From Brachionus rotundiformis (lineage: Eukaryota > Rotifera > Eurotatoria > Ploima > Brachionidae): a stretch of DNA of 64,000 bases. Positions 48,661-59,474 of the stretch are shown piece after piece. Each line of letters opens with the position of its first letter. Position 1 is the first letter of the stretch. The notes under the pieces were generated by a model, which was not told the DNA's origin, made no database searches, and saw only the letters and a list, made by a program, of their open reading frames with translations. Position numbers and translations under genes: made by a program. The stretch spans positions 6,097,327 through 6,161,326 of the forward strand of contig JAESIW010000137.1 of NCBI GenBank assembly GCA_016802295.1. Direction: 5' to 3'.

Positions 48661-49078
48661 ATGAAATTTTTCTCATTAGTCTTAATTTTGGCTATTTTGG
48701 CATCTATTTGTGCTGTTGGTCTAACTGCTTCTCATAATCGCACAAAGGCAGTCCAAGGTAATTTTATCTACTAATTAAGTTTAATCTTTAAATTTGATTT
48801 GGTCTAGGCTCTCGTGGCAATAATACTGAACCAATAAGAGCTATTCCTCATGATAAAAAATTTAGAGGAAGAAATAACAGCACTAGAAAAGAACTAAAAG
48901 ATGCACAAAAAAGAAAAGAAAGAAAGAACAAAAAATATGTAAATAAAAAAAATCAAACAAGAAGTAAAAAAATTTTAAAACTAAAATTTTTAAATACTAA
49001 ATAATTGATTGTTTAATTATAAAAGCTGATAAACAAAGAAAAAATAGAAAACATAATAGAAACACCACTACTGTTTAA
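48661..49078 (+). CDS. Secreted Lys/Arg-rich peptide, copy 2, 101 aa
   Basis: Paralogue of the gene at 45164. Exons are 48661..48757, 48808..48963 and 49026..49078, with the same phases. The signal peptide MKFFSLVLILAILASICAVG is nearly the same as in copy 1 and is followed by LTASHNRTKAVQ. The second exon keeps the pattern N-x-EP-x-x-A-x-P before a polybasic run (KRKERKNKKYVNKKN). It ends KQRKNRKHNRNTTTV. The signal peptide and gene structure are better conserved than the mature chain, typical of fast-evolving secreted peptides. Function unknown. Confidence 0.75.
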
Positions 49079-49435
49079 TTATATGATTTTAGATGATTAA
49101 ATTAGTTTTTAAAGATTAGCCTTGAAGGTACAGATTTAAAAAAACAAATGATTTTAAAAAATTAAATTAAATAAAGTTATAAACTTATCAATTTTGTTAT
49201 TTTTCTTCAAAATTAGTTCCTAGATAGCAAAAAAAAAATACTCAAAATTATGAAATAAAATAATTTAACTTTTAATTTGTCAATTTATTAAAAAATAAAC
49301 CATACCGGGGAAACTTTGAATAAACCAAATAAAATAATTATTTTTTTACAAATTTTATTTTTATTTATGACACAAATAATATAAAAATTTAAAACATATA
49401 AAAGTTTGTTGAAGATTTACATAAATTGGGTTAAT
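49079..49435. other. Intergenic between converging genes; H4 polyadenylation signals
   Basis: On the minus strand, AATAAA occurs at 49354..49359 and 49360..49365, about 70-80 nt past the H4 stop. No GGCC...GGCC histone stem-loop is present anywhere in this interval. Confidence 0.65.
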
Positions 49436-49747
49436 TTAACCACCAAATCCGTATAGTGTTCTTCCTTGTCTTTTAAGAGCATAGACAACATCCATGGCTG
49501 TCACAGTCTTACGCTTTGCGTGCTCTGTGTAAGTTACAGCATCTCTAATTACGTTTTCTAAGAAGACTTTAAGTACACCACGAGTCTCTTCATAGACGAG
49601 ACCAGACAATCGCTTGACGCCACCCCTACGAGCCAGACGACGAATTGCTGGTTTTGTGATACCTTGAATGTTGTCTCTCAGAACTTTTCTGTGACGTTTG
49701 GCACCACCCTTTCCAAGACCCTTACCGCCTTTACCTCTTCCAGACAT
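49436..49747 (-). CDS. Histone H4, 103 aa
   Basis: Core nucleosome histone, almost identical to the universal animal H4 ([20 protein letters not shown] ... [20 protein letters not shown] ... [13 protein letters not shown]). Two conservative changes are visible in the segment [13 protein letters not shown]: Leu46 and Val50 in place of the usual isoleucines. The gene is intronless and lies apart from the H2A/H2B pair. Unlike those genes it lacks the 3' stem-loop and has AATAAA signals instead, suggesting a polyadenylated, replication-independent copy. Confidence 0.98.
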
Positions 49748-50358
49748 TATATACTTATTTTAACAGTCGTAATTTACTTTTTTTGGATGAAATTCTATGA
49801 GAGTACGATTTTATACTACAAGTTACAATAGTTATATGGATTATTTGTTACGAGGCTTTATTATGTAATTAAATTTTACAAAAAATTATTATTTTTTCAA
49901 TGACTCAAAATTTGTCTCAAAAATTATTTGACAATAAAAATAACAAATTTTTTATTCAAATTTGAAAAAAAAAGTTTATATAATCAATTAATTAACTTGA
50001 CTTTAAAATTTCAAGTTCATTAATAATAAGTCCAAAGCCAAAAATAAATTAATTCTTATCATTAAAGCTCTAAATATCCTAATTTAAATATCTAAATTGT
50101 CAAATAACACAATGAAACACTTTTTTAATAAATAATTTTTTAAAATAAACCCAACAAAAGTTTATTAAGAGTGTTTGATAGAGCAATAATTTCAAAATAT
50201 TTGCTTATATTAAAAATGCAGAGTAAAGTATTTTTCCCATTTGGATAATTACATTCTCTATTTATGATTTATCTTTCTATCAAATGAATATGTTCAATAA
50301 TTTTATAAATTTTTTTAAAGTTAAATTTATTTTTATTAAATAGCATAATCAAATAATA
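49748..50358. other. Divergent intergenic interval, H4 / EIF2B4
   Basis: 611 bp A+T-rich, must hold both promoters. No box elements assigned. Confidence 0.5.
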
Positions 50359-52046
50359 ATGAATTCTCAAAATAGTCAAGCTAAGATATCAGATAATCAA
50401 ACAGGTAAGTTTTTATTAGCTGAAATAATAAAGTAAATTATTTTAATATTAGAACAACAAAAATCCAAGGCTGATCTGAGACGTGAACGAAGAGCCAAAC
50501 AAGAAGAGCAAAGAGCAAAAAAAGCTGCTGGTATATCTTCGACGGCAAATCAGAAAAAACCATCTCAACCTGAAAAAACAACAATTTCCAGTTTGAAGCC
50601 AGAGGAGGTTAAAGCTACTCACAGTGCCAGCAATGAGTCCAAAAACAAAGATATTGTCTTTGAAACAGCACCAATTAAACTTAAATTGACCAAAAAAGAT
50701 GACTCGGCAGACATACAAAATCCTAAATTAAAGTTATTTCATCATTTTGACGAATATAAGCGAGATTATTCCATAACCGAGAAGATTTCTTTGGAAAATT
50801 CCAATGTTCATCCTAGTTTTGTTAAACTTGGTCTTCAGTCAGCACATGACTTAATTTCTTGCTCGAATGCTCGATGCATTGGATTTTTATATGCTCTTAA
50901 ACAATTTATAATAGATCTTAAATTTCCTAGTAATTCTTCGAAGACCTTATCAGAATTTATTGAATCTAAACTAAAAACTAATATTAAGTATATTATTTAT
51001 TAGAAAAAATTGTCAACAAATAATAAACTTGATAAACTTAGTTTCTTAACTCAATGTAGACCACTATCAGTGAGCCAAGGAAACGCCATCAAGGAAATGA
51101 AACAAATAATTTTACATCTTCAGGCAAATATATCTGAAACAGAGGTAAAGAGTCTTTTTTACATATGAAAAAAAATAAAAATTATTCCTAAAACTAGACA
51201 AAAGATCTATTAGTAGAAGAAATTGAAAAATTTATTGAGGAAAAAATTCTTCTGGCAGCTGAAACAATAAACAAGTATATCTTGGCTGATGTGAATAGCA
51301 TTTTATCAGGTACATCTTATGCACGGTCCAAAATTACTGACAACGACACAATTCTGATATTTGGCTACTCTAACTTAGTTAACAAGATCTTAATAGAGGC
51401 CAAACAACGATTTCCCAGTATTCGCGTAATAGTAGTTGACTCTAGACCCAAGTATAGGGGTAAAAAGACTTTGGAAAAATTGCTAAAATATGACATTGAA
51501 TGCTCATATATTTTGATCAATGGTATTTCTTACATCATGAATAGAGTGAATAAAGTTATCCTGGGTGCACATGCTCTATTGGCCAATGGCTATGTAATGG
51601 CTCAGATAGGGTCTTCCCAGATTGCACTTGTGGCAAAATCATTTAATGTTCCAGTAATTGGTAAATTTGTACTTTTTTAAAACTAAAAAGATTGAAAAAA
51701 AATATTTTTTGAAGCTTGTTGTGAGACATATAAATTCACTGATAAGGTTCAGACTGATGCATTGGTGAAAAACGAGCTAGGAAATCCAATGGATTTATTG
51801 AAGAATAACAATAAAGCATTGCAAAATGAGAAACCATTTTTGGCAAAAGAGGAATTTTCCTCTCAGATTGGTGAAAATTTAAATTTACTTAATTTGACAT
51901 ATGATGTTTGTTCGCCTGAATTGATAAACTGTGTTGTTACAGACATGGGCATGCTACCGTGCACAAGTGTGCCAGTTGTTCTTCGTTTAAAAAATAGAGA
52001 TTTAGCTAAGTCTGGACAAAAAAATGAAACTAAAGATACAATTTAA
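50359..52046 (+). CDS. EIF2B4: Translation initiation factor eIF-2B subunit delta, 492 aa
   Basis: A regulatory subunit of eIF2B, the guanine nucleotide exchange factor for eIF2, in the cytosol. Exons are 50359..50404, 50453..50987, 51042..51144, 51198..51660 and 51715..52046. The N-terminus is a charged, disordered segment (KADLRRERRAKQEEQRAKKA). The IF-2B domain contains HPSFVKLGLQSAHDLISCSN, NFLTQCRPLSVSQGNAIKEM, DTILIFGYSNLVN, RVIVVDSRPKYRGK, KVILGAHALLANGYVMAQIG and ACCETYKFTDKVQTDALV, each a delta-subunit hallmark. It ends DMGMLPCTSVPVVLR. The acceptor at 51041 was picked because the nearer AG (51003) breaks the phase. First gene of a closely spaced same-strand trio. Confidence 0.95.
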
Positions 52047-52209
52047 ATTTTTTTATTGAAAATTAAAGCATTTTATCTTTAAAAATAAAATTTAAAGTAA
52101 TTTTTTTTTTAATTTTCAATTTTAAGTTTTTAAATTAAATTTGTGGTTGTTATTAACCAATTTGAGTTTAGTCTGAAAATTAAGATTTATTTTATTTAAA
52201 ACATAAGAA

Positions 52210-53693
52210 ATGAGTAGATTTTTAAGAGAAAATTCTCAGTTCATTGCATCCATTTTAATTACAGGTAAATTTTGAGATTGAATTTTTTATTCATATTCTT
52301 TAATAGAGATAATAATATAATTTTAGCTCTTTAAGCCTAAGTCAATTAAAAACAGTATTATATTGTATTTAAAAGACCAAATTCCATCTTTTTCAATCAG
52401 ATTATCTATTAAAAAAAGGTATTTTATTGAAAAATAATTTTTTCAAAACAGGATTTTCTACAATATATGGTTCTATGGTTTAGTAGAATCACTATTATTT
52501 ATAATAATCTGAATAATTCAAAATTTAATCAAATTTTTTCTAAAAAAATCTATAATAAGTTTTAATAAATTCCAACGTAAAAAGGATACGCCGGTATTAC
52601 CGTCATGTTTAGAATTAACAAAGGTGATCTTGTTAGAGATCGATTTGAATTTAAAACAAAATCAAACAGCTATTTAGGCATATCATTAAAGGATGAAGAA
52701 GAAGCAAAAAAAGTGAGCCAAGTTTGAAAAAAAAAAACTTAAATTAAAATTTTTGATTTTTTTTAAATTTAGTTTATGTATCGTTTAAGCGAAGCGGAAA
52801 GAAATATCGAGTTTTTTCGTTCAAATACCCTTGATTTTGTTAGTTTTGGTTTCAATAAATTGAAGCAAGGGGGTCACATTGGTTTCCCACCAAGCTACTT
52901 TGCAAAATCGACATCGGATATAGCTTCATTGACGCCTTTTAGTGGCTTTCGATATTTCCTTGGCCAAAATATTTCACTTGATGATATTAACAAAAAATTG
53001 GGTCCAGAACAGATAGAAAAACTTTACCAATCGATAGTTTTAAGCAATGATGCAAAAATTTTTGGTCTAGCAAGAGAAGTTGCGGCTACAGAAAGCTTTA
53101 TGAGGTCCAACTTAGATCATTTTATTGAATTTATTTGCATGAGTGGAGCCTACATGTATTCATATGTCAAAACAAGGGCGTACAAGATGCAATTTTTCCA
53201 AAGAAGAAGAGTTTTTGTAACTTCTTGTGTAATAGCTTTAGCCGTAATTCTAGGATCCAAGTTTTTGATTGCAAAACTTGTACAAGGAGCAATTGACTTT
53301 AAAGCATGCCAAATGGGTTTAGATTGCTGTATTGGTTCTTTGGAATTTTATGACAAAATGTTAGAAAGGAATAAATTATTAAGAGAGGTTTTAATTAATG
53401 GCCACTCATTGATTGACTCGAATGGAAACTATCTTAAACAAGCTGTTTATATACCGCTTACTGATTTTTATTTTTACATTAATTTCATGGGTATTAAATT
53501 GACTGATCGAAGAGAAAACTGCAAAATTTACCTAAATGATATGATAAAAAAATTGAATGAACAAATGGAAATCGATGAAAAAAAGGCTAAAGAATTGGAA
53601 CCAAAATCTCAAGATGAGCCGGTCGAAAATAAAGAACTAAAGCTCTTTAATTTAATAAAACAAAAATTGGAAAGTATTTTTAAAAATAATTAA
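52210..53693 (+). CDS. TMEM177: TMEM177-like mitochondrial inner membrane protein, 367 aa
   Basis: In mammals TMEM177 stabilises COX20 and helps COX2 biogenesis in the mitochondrial inner membrane. Exons are 52210..52264, 52585..52712 and 52773..53693; the first intron is 320 bp. The first exon and the start of the second give one hydrophobic helix (FIASILITGYAGITVMF). Family motifs are GGHIGFPPSYF, then SNDAKIFGLAREVAATES, two further hydrophobic segments (one at VFVTSCVIALAVILGSKFLI), and the C-terminal GSLEFYDKMLERNKLLREVL and LIDSNGNYL. These match remembered human motifs (GIPASF, AQKFALAREV, GGVEFYEKLL, LYTPSGN). A charged C-terminal extension of about 55 residues is added. It starts 163 bp after EIF2B4 ends. 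Confidence 0.8.
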
Positions 53694-53896
53694 AAAATTT
53701 TATAAAAACATAACATAATAAATAAAGAATATTTTAGATTAATTTTTTAATTTTTTATTGATAAAAAATTATAACTTTAAAAGTGTAAAAGCAAATTTAA
53801 TTCTGCTCTAATTTAAAAAAAATAACTTAAAATTTATACCCAACAAAAGCTATTTATAAAAACTTAGATTTTAAATTATTATATATTTTAGATATA

Positions 53897-54926
53897 ATGT
53901 CTAAATTACTTTTACCAAAATTTGAGCGTATAAAATCACTTGGCAAACATTTACCTAAATGGAGCAATCCAAACAGCATTTATTATCGACTTCCCGAACA
54001 CTATAAAAAAAGGCAAATTGACTTTTTAAATACTTTGCCAAAGCCTGTGCATTATAAACCATCTGAAAAATTGTATGAAGTTGATCATGAGCATGGAGTC
54101 AGGTATTAAAAATTGTTGGTTTCATACTTTTTTTCAAAAAACTTTTCTAAGAAAACGAATACAAGATACACCAATAGTTGTTTTATATCCAACACAGTGT
54201 AAACTAGGAATTTGGGGAGGAGAAGGAGTAGTTGCTGGTTATAAGCGTCCAGAACAAACTGGATACAAAAGACCCCAATATTTGTAAAAATTAGCCCTTA
54301 ATTTTATTTAATTGCAATTAAAATTTAACTATTTAGAACAACAAAGCTATGGAGACCTCGAGTGTTGAAATTAATTTTCTATTCCGAAATTTTAGATCAG
54401 CATTATGCATTAACATGCACAAGACGAACCCTTGAACAAATTGAAGAAGCTAAGGGTTTTGATAATTATATCCTGAAAACTCATGAAGTGGACTTGAAGT
54501 CTGACATTGGAATGCAACTGAAAAGAGAAATGCTTATTCGTTTGGCAAAAAAAGACACTGATTTATATCCACAAGATAAACAAAAACAAGAAGTTATTTA
54601 CAATAGATATAAAGAATTCGCAATTCCTCTTGAAGAAGCTGAATGGGTTGGGTTAAAACCTTGGGAAGCAGTTACCAAATTGAAAAAAATGGAAGAAGAA
54701 AAACAGAAAACATCGATTAGACCTTTGAAAGAGGTCTTTGCTGAAGAGACTATCGATAAGTTAAGCTCAGGAGACCTTGATTTGGAGAAAATTTTGACCA
54801 AAAATAAAGAGTAAGTATTAATTCTTTTTTTTTGATACTTAAAATCCATTTAATAAATTTAAAATAAATTTAAGGAAGTCAATTTTCAAGAAAATAATAG
54901 AAGAAAATTTTTCGAGGAAAAAATAA
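53897..54926 (+). CDS. MRPL28: Mitochondrial ribosomal protein L28 (bL28m), 287 aa
   Basis: Large-subunit protein of the mitochondrial ribosome. Exons are 53897..54102, 54152..54283, 54337..54810 and 54875..54926; the introns are 49-64 bp with agreeing phases. Signature segments: YYRLPEHYKKR, TLPKPVHYKPSEKLYEVDHE, LGIWGGEGVVAGY (the WGGEG motif), KLWRPRVLKLIFYSEILDQH, TRRTLEQIEEAKGFDNYILK and NRYKEFAIPLEEAEWVGL. They follow the human order without gaps. The second junction (tt|a) is what restores TTKLWRPRVL. The start codon sits a few bases after a tattttag acceptor-like site, 203 bp after TMEM177 ends. Confidence 0.95.
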
Positions 54927-55688
54927 TCATTTAGTACTTTATTTTTAAAAATAAATTTAAATTTAAAAATTATAAATATTTATTATACAAATGAGAATTT
55001 GAAGCTATTTTGAATTGATTAAAAAAAGTTTAAAAAATTAAAACACTTTATTGAAAAACTAAAATTTATCGAATCTTTTTCATAAAATAATTAATTTTAG
55101 TTAAATCAAATTTTTAATCATAAGTTAAATTGTGAAAGAATAATTAGATAATAGATTAATAATTGAGAAAAAGTTTCAAATTAATATAATTAAGAAAAAA
55201 ATTAGATTATATTTTTAATCGTTAATTCAAAAAAAATATTTTAAATTTTCATATTGTTATCACAAAATTAAAAACATCAAGGATACTTGGTTTTAGCTAT
55301 TGGGTTCTGATAAAAAATGTTGAATAAATTAATTTTAATTTAATTTATCATCATTATTTTTAATAAAAAAATATATCTTCATTTCCTAAAAGACTTGAAA
55401 TTTTCCCATAAAAATAGTCTTTGAATTAAAATTTTATTTAATAAAGAAAGAAATTAACAACGGTGCAAAAAAAGAAAATTCAAATTAATTATTTGAGTAT
55501 TTTTTCCAAAATAATTTCATTATGAGATTTTTCAATTGATTGTTTTTATGAATTAAAAAAAAATGATATGAGTTTGATCAACAAAAAGTTCAAAATGCAA
55601 AATAAAGAAATTAACAATGGCATTTATACATTATAAAGTTAATTTATATTGCATAGCTAATTTTAATAACCAACTATGGTTTGTTAAA
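54927..55688. other. Intergenic between converging genes
   Basis: Very A+T-rich 3' flanks of MRPL28 (+) and Piwi (-). Nothing else seen. Confidence 0.5.
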
Positions 55689-58600
55689 TTATAAATAAAA
55701 AAGCTTGTCATCTAGCGATGGAGCATGGGCCCTATGGAGCGATTCTCCGACCAAATGAGCTAACTTGCTCGCATAATGACACGGAGCGGGCACTCTGATT
55801 TGAGCCTTGAAGAAAAAATTAAATTTTTTGGCTTTAGATGTCTTTAAAGTTCAACTTACCGGCCAGTTGTAGTACAAATGGGTGAATCTATAAGTTATTA
55901 TTTGGAGTTTATCTGGAGTTAAAGCATTGCTATCTTCTAAAATATGGAAATGCGTTGGACTTACTGTCCCTTGGTTAGTTGACTGAGAAATTAGATAAAA
56001 TTCTCCTGGCTCTTTCACAACACCTGTGTCAATTACAGTTCCAATTGGAGGATTTTGGAAGTCATTTCTATTATCTTTTAAAAAAAATCTAGCATTTCCT
56101 CTCTTTTTAACAACAAAAAATGTCATTCGAGGAGTATAATTTTCATTTATTCTGGAAAAAGCTGCTTGCAATTGAACAATCTCTTTTTCTTTAATTACCG
56201 GAAACTGGCCATTACTTGCCCCGTCACGGTAGATGAATATCCGATCTGGGTAAGTGTTATTTCTTTCGAAATATTTATTCAATGCATCTGGTGAAACAAA
56301 AATAAAATTTAAAACAATATAAAATCATTAAATATTTTAATACCAAGCATAAAGGCTGTCAATCCATCAAAATATTCTTGGTCTTTAGGCTGCATATGAC
56401 ACCGTGAAAAATATTTTGTGCAATTCAATTTGTTCTCTTGGGTTCCATTTAGTGAAGCAATAAATGCAGCCACAGACATGTTTTTTTTAGATGAATCTTT
56501 ATAAAAATCCATTCCGATAACCATGGTATTTTTTACCTAAACAAAATAATTTATCTTTTGTTTATTACTAAATTTTATTCTAATTACGGGTATAGTGACA
56601 CCCCATATTTCGCCTCCTAGCTTACAATTCATTTGAATGGCTATTTTGGTAATTGCTGACTTGGTTTTGTTCATGTTATGAGTGTTAATTATATTGGAAG
56701 TGACACACTGACTTGGTAAGCCAAAGTCAATGCAGCATGTCTGTTTGATCGAGTCGTAAACATCTTTAGCAGTGTTTGGCAAAATGCAGAAAACAATTTG
56801 TGGATTAGATGATTTGACCACGTCTTTAATGCCATTGGCGAATAAAATAGCAGACGAACCGCGACCACTATCTGGTAGTCTGATCATTTGAGCCCTGTCA
56901 ATCCTAAAGCCCATTGGATCCGATACCGATTGTAATTCGCTCAGGAGCATGTTTGCTTTTGGTTCATCTCGCGGCATGAAAAGTATAACCCAGTTGCGCA
57001 ATGGCACTGATGACAAATGCACACCATCTTTCATTGCGTTGTTCCATCCTCTTTCAGTATTACTAGATGTGGTATTTTTAAACTGAACTGTTATTGTAGC
57101 TTGAACTGTAGCCGATGTTTTAACAACGTCAGGTGAAAAGTCCATTTGCCAATTTTCCAAGTCTTGTTTAGCCTCCGGTTGTCTAGTTATTTTGTCCAAA
57201 AATTTTCTCAACCTATCTATTCTTATTTGCGGATTAAGCTTGGTAATGGCATCTAGATCTTTTTTCATAGCAAAATCCTTTTCAAATCGTTTCAAGAGAA
57301 TAGTTCCTGTTGACAAACAAAGTTCAGGTACCAGCAATATTGGCCTAGCTGGTTCATTAGCATTACTGGCTCTATTTCTGTCTCTCTCTTTTGGCAAACT
57401 TACCAATAGCGGCTGCCTCATATTTCTTATCTTAATTTTGTAATTCTCATAATAATATTCACCAAAAGTTATTGATGAACCATCTTTTTTCTTAAAACTG
57501 CTCTCAGGTGTCTGTTCCCAGTTAATATCGTCAATTCTGTAAGTTTTATTATTGTAACTGGTCATCACTGTTGTTCCAACTAATTGGTTTACACAAGCAT
57601 TTTTGTACTCATCGGGTCTACAATCTCTATACAAGCGTTCCATTATGTCCCATACTGTATCGAAATTAATTAACTTATGAGCTATTTCAGTACACAATAA
57701 GAGTCTAGATTGATAGGCATCTATGCTTGCTTTATAACCAGAGGCTACTTTTAAATGGTACTTGGGCAATTCATGCATGTTTTCAAAGTCAAAGTAGGCT
57801 CGTTCGCGACCAAATTCTACAAATTTAGACTTAGTTAGACACCTTTTGAGTACAATGTTCAGCAATCTGAAGCATTCTTTGTCTACTGGGCTAATTTGAT
57901 TGACCAATTTAATTTTGATATTAACTGTTTGCTGATCGTACTGTTTGATGCTCTGCAATTCTGTTATCTCATTGTCTAATTTTACTAAAGAGTAAAGTGT
58001 CATTCCATCAAAAGCTTTTACATTAGAGAATAGTTGGTCATGCTGTCTCATCAAACCAATTCTGAGCTTTTTGGATTCGATTGGTGGCTCAAAGTCAACA
58101 TGATATTGATACAATGACCAGTTAGGTCGACTTCTCAACTCAAAAAAATTTGTATAAATTTCAATATTTTCAGGCTCAGTTCCTTTTAGATTAAAAACTA
58201 GATAAATATATTATTTTTTTATATTTTCTTACTTGGAGGAGGTGGGGGACCGCCTCTGCCGCCAAAGCCTCCTCCACGGCCACCACGATCTCCACCATAT
58301 CCTCCACGACCACCACGGCCACCACCATAGCCACCTCTATCGCCACCATAGCTACCACCACCATAGCCGCGATCCCCGCCTCTATCACCTCCGTAACCGC
58401 CTCGACTGCTCCTCTCTCCACCATAACCTCTGTCACCACCATAGCCTCTGTCACCTCCATAGCTAGATCTATCTCTTTCTCTATCTCCTCCTCCATACCT
58501 GTCGCCTGATCTGTGAGGTGGTCTATTTGAATCTTCTCTGCCACCATATGACTGACGAGGGTCTCTACTTTGATCGTATCCACCCCTTTCTCCATATCTG

Positions 58601-58692
58601 AAATCACCGCTACGGCGTTCATCTCCGCGAGATGATCTTCGGTCACCGCTTCTGCTTCTGCTTCTAGGACGCCCTCGGTTTCGATCAGACAT
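55689..58692 (-). CDS. Piwi-subfamily Argonaute protein with RGG-rich N-terminus, 930 aa
   Basis: Binds piRNAs and silences transposons in the germline. Exons in gene order are 58233..58692, 56588..58182, 56344..56536, 55860..56287 and 55689..55805; introns are 50-57 bp. Residues 1-153 are Arg/Gly/Tyr/Asp-rich, with SR-like (RSRSRSGDRR) then repeated YGGDRG/RGG units, the kind of sequence methylated by PRMT5 and read by Tudor proteins. TNFFELRSRPNWSLYQYHVD starts the conserved core, followed by PAZ, MID and PIWI. Catalytic Asp695 (VIGMDFYKD), Glu739 (KDQEYFDG) and Asp771 (IYRDGASNGQ) are present. The fourth tetrad residue, His in PIWIL1 (PAPCQYAHKL), is Ser905 here (PAPCHYASKL). It ends DDKLFYL, the usual Piwi terminus. 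The N-terminal exon is G+C-rich because of Gly and Arg codons. Confidence 0.96.
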
Positions 58693-59474
58693 TTTGCGTT
58701 GTTATTTAAATTACTTTTCGTTGGACTCTTATATTTGGAAAACTAAAATAGTGATGCAAATTTTTGTTTAGCGTTTGTTATACAATTAAATTTTAAATAT
58801 TCTTCTTAGTTATTAACAAAATATTTGGTTGAATTGACTAGAGACTGTGCTTCTTTAAAGTAAGTTTAAATTATTCTGCACTTTTTATTTATATTTGACT
58901 TGAAACTGATTTTTAGATTGGGTTTTTAAATATAAACTTTTGGATAACACTTGTTATCAATTTTGTCTTGAATTTTACATATTGATTTTGGTGTAGTTAC
59001 CATTGCATTAACAGTTTTGTGATACCATGGTACAATCTTCAAGTTGAGCTTTACAATCATTAATAAAATGAACATCAATTATTTTTATTATTATTTAAGC
59101 TTCATGGGCAAAATTAGAAAATAAAAAAAGTAAAATAAATTGAGTTTTACAAGAATCATTATAAACATAGCTAGATAATTGGCTTGGTTAAATCATTATT
59201 ACCATTTATTACAATCAGACATAGATGGTTAAATCATACTTTTTCTATTTGATATATACAATCTAATATTATAAAGAAGGGTAACTTAAAAAAAAATTTT
59301 GTTTTAATTTAAAACTAATATAAAATAAATTTTATCAAAAAAATTTCAAAACTTAAAACTAATCAAAATTCGCAAACTTTAGCATCTTTTACATTATCTA
59401 TTTATTATTCACCAATTAATCAATAAAATATCAAGCTAAATTATTTGAGAAAAGATGAGCATAAAATAATAATT
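58693..59474. other. Intergenic, Piwi 5' flank
   Basis: Holds the Piwi promoter and the 3' flank of the channel gene, both minus strand. No open frame or repeat supported. Confidence 0.5.

Noticed and set aside
58191..58646. 151-codon Val/Glu/Met-rich minus-strand frame and a His-rich plus-strand frame
   Set aside because: Alternative frames of the repetitive RGG exon of Piwi; only the Gly/Arg frame splices in phase to the Piwi core.
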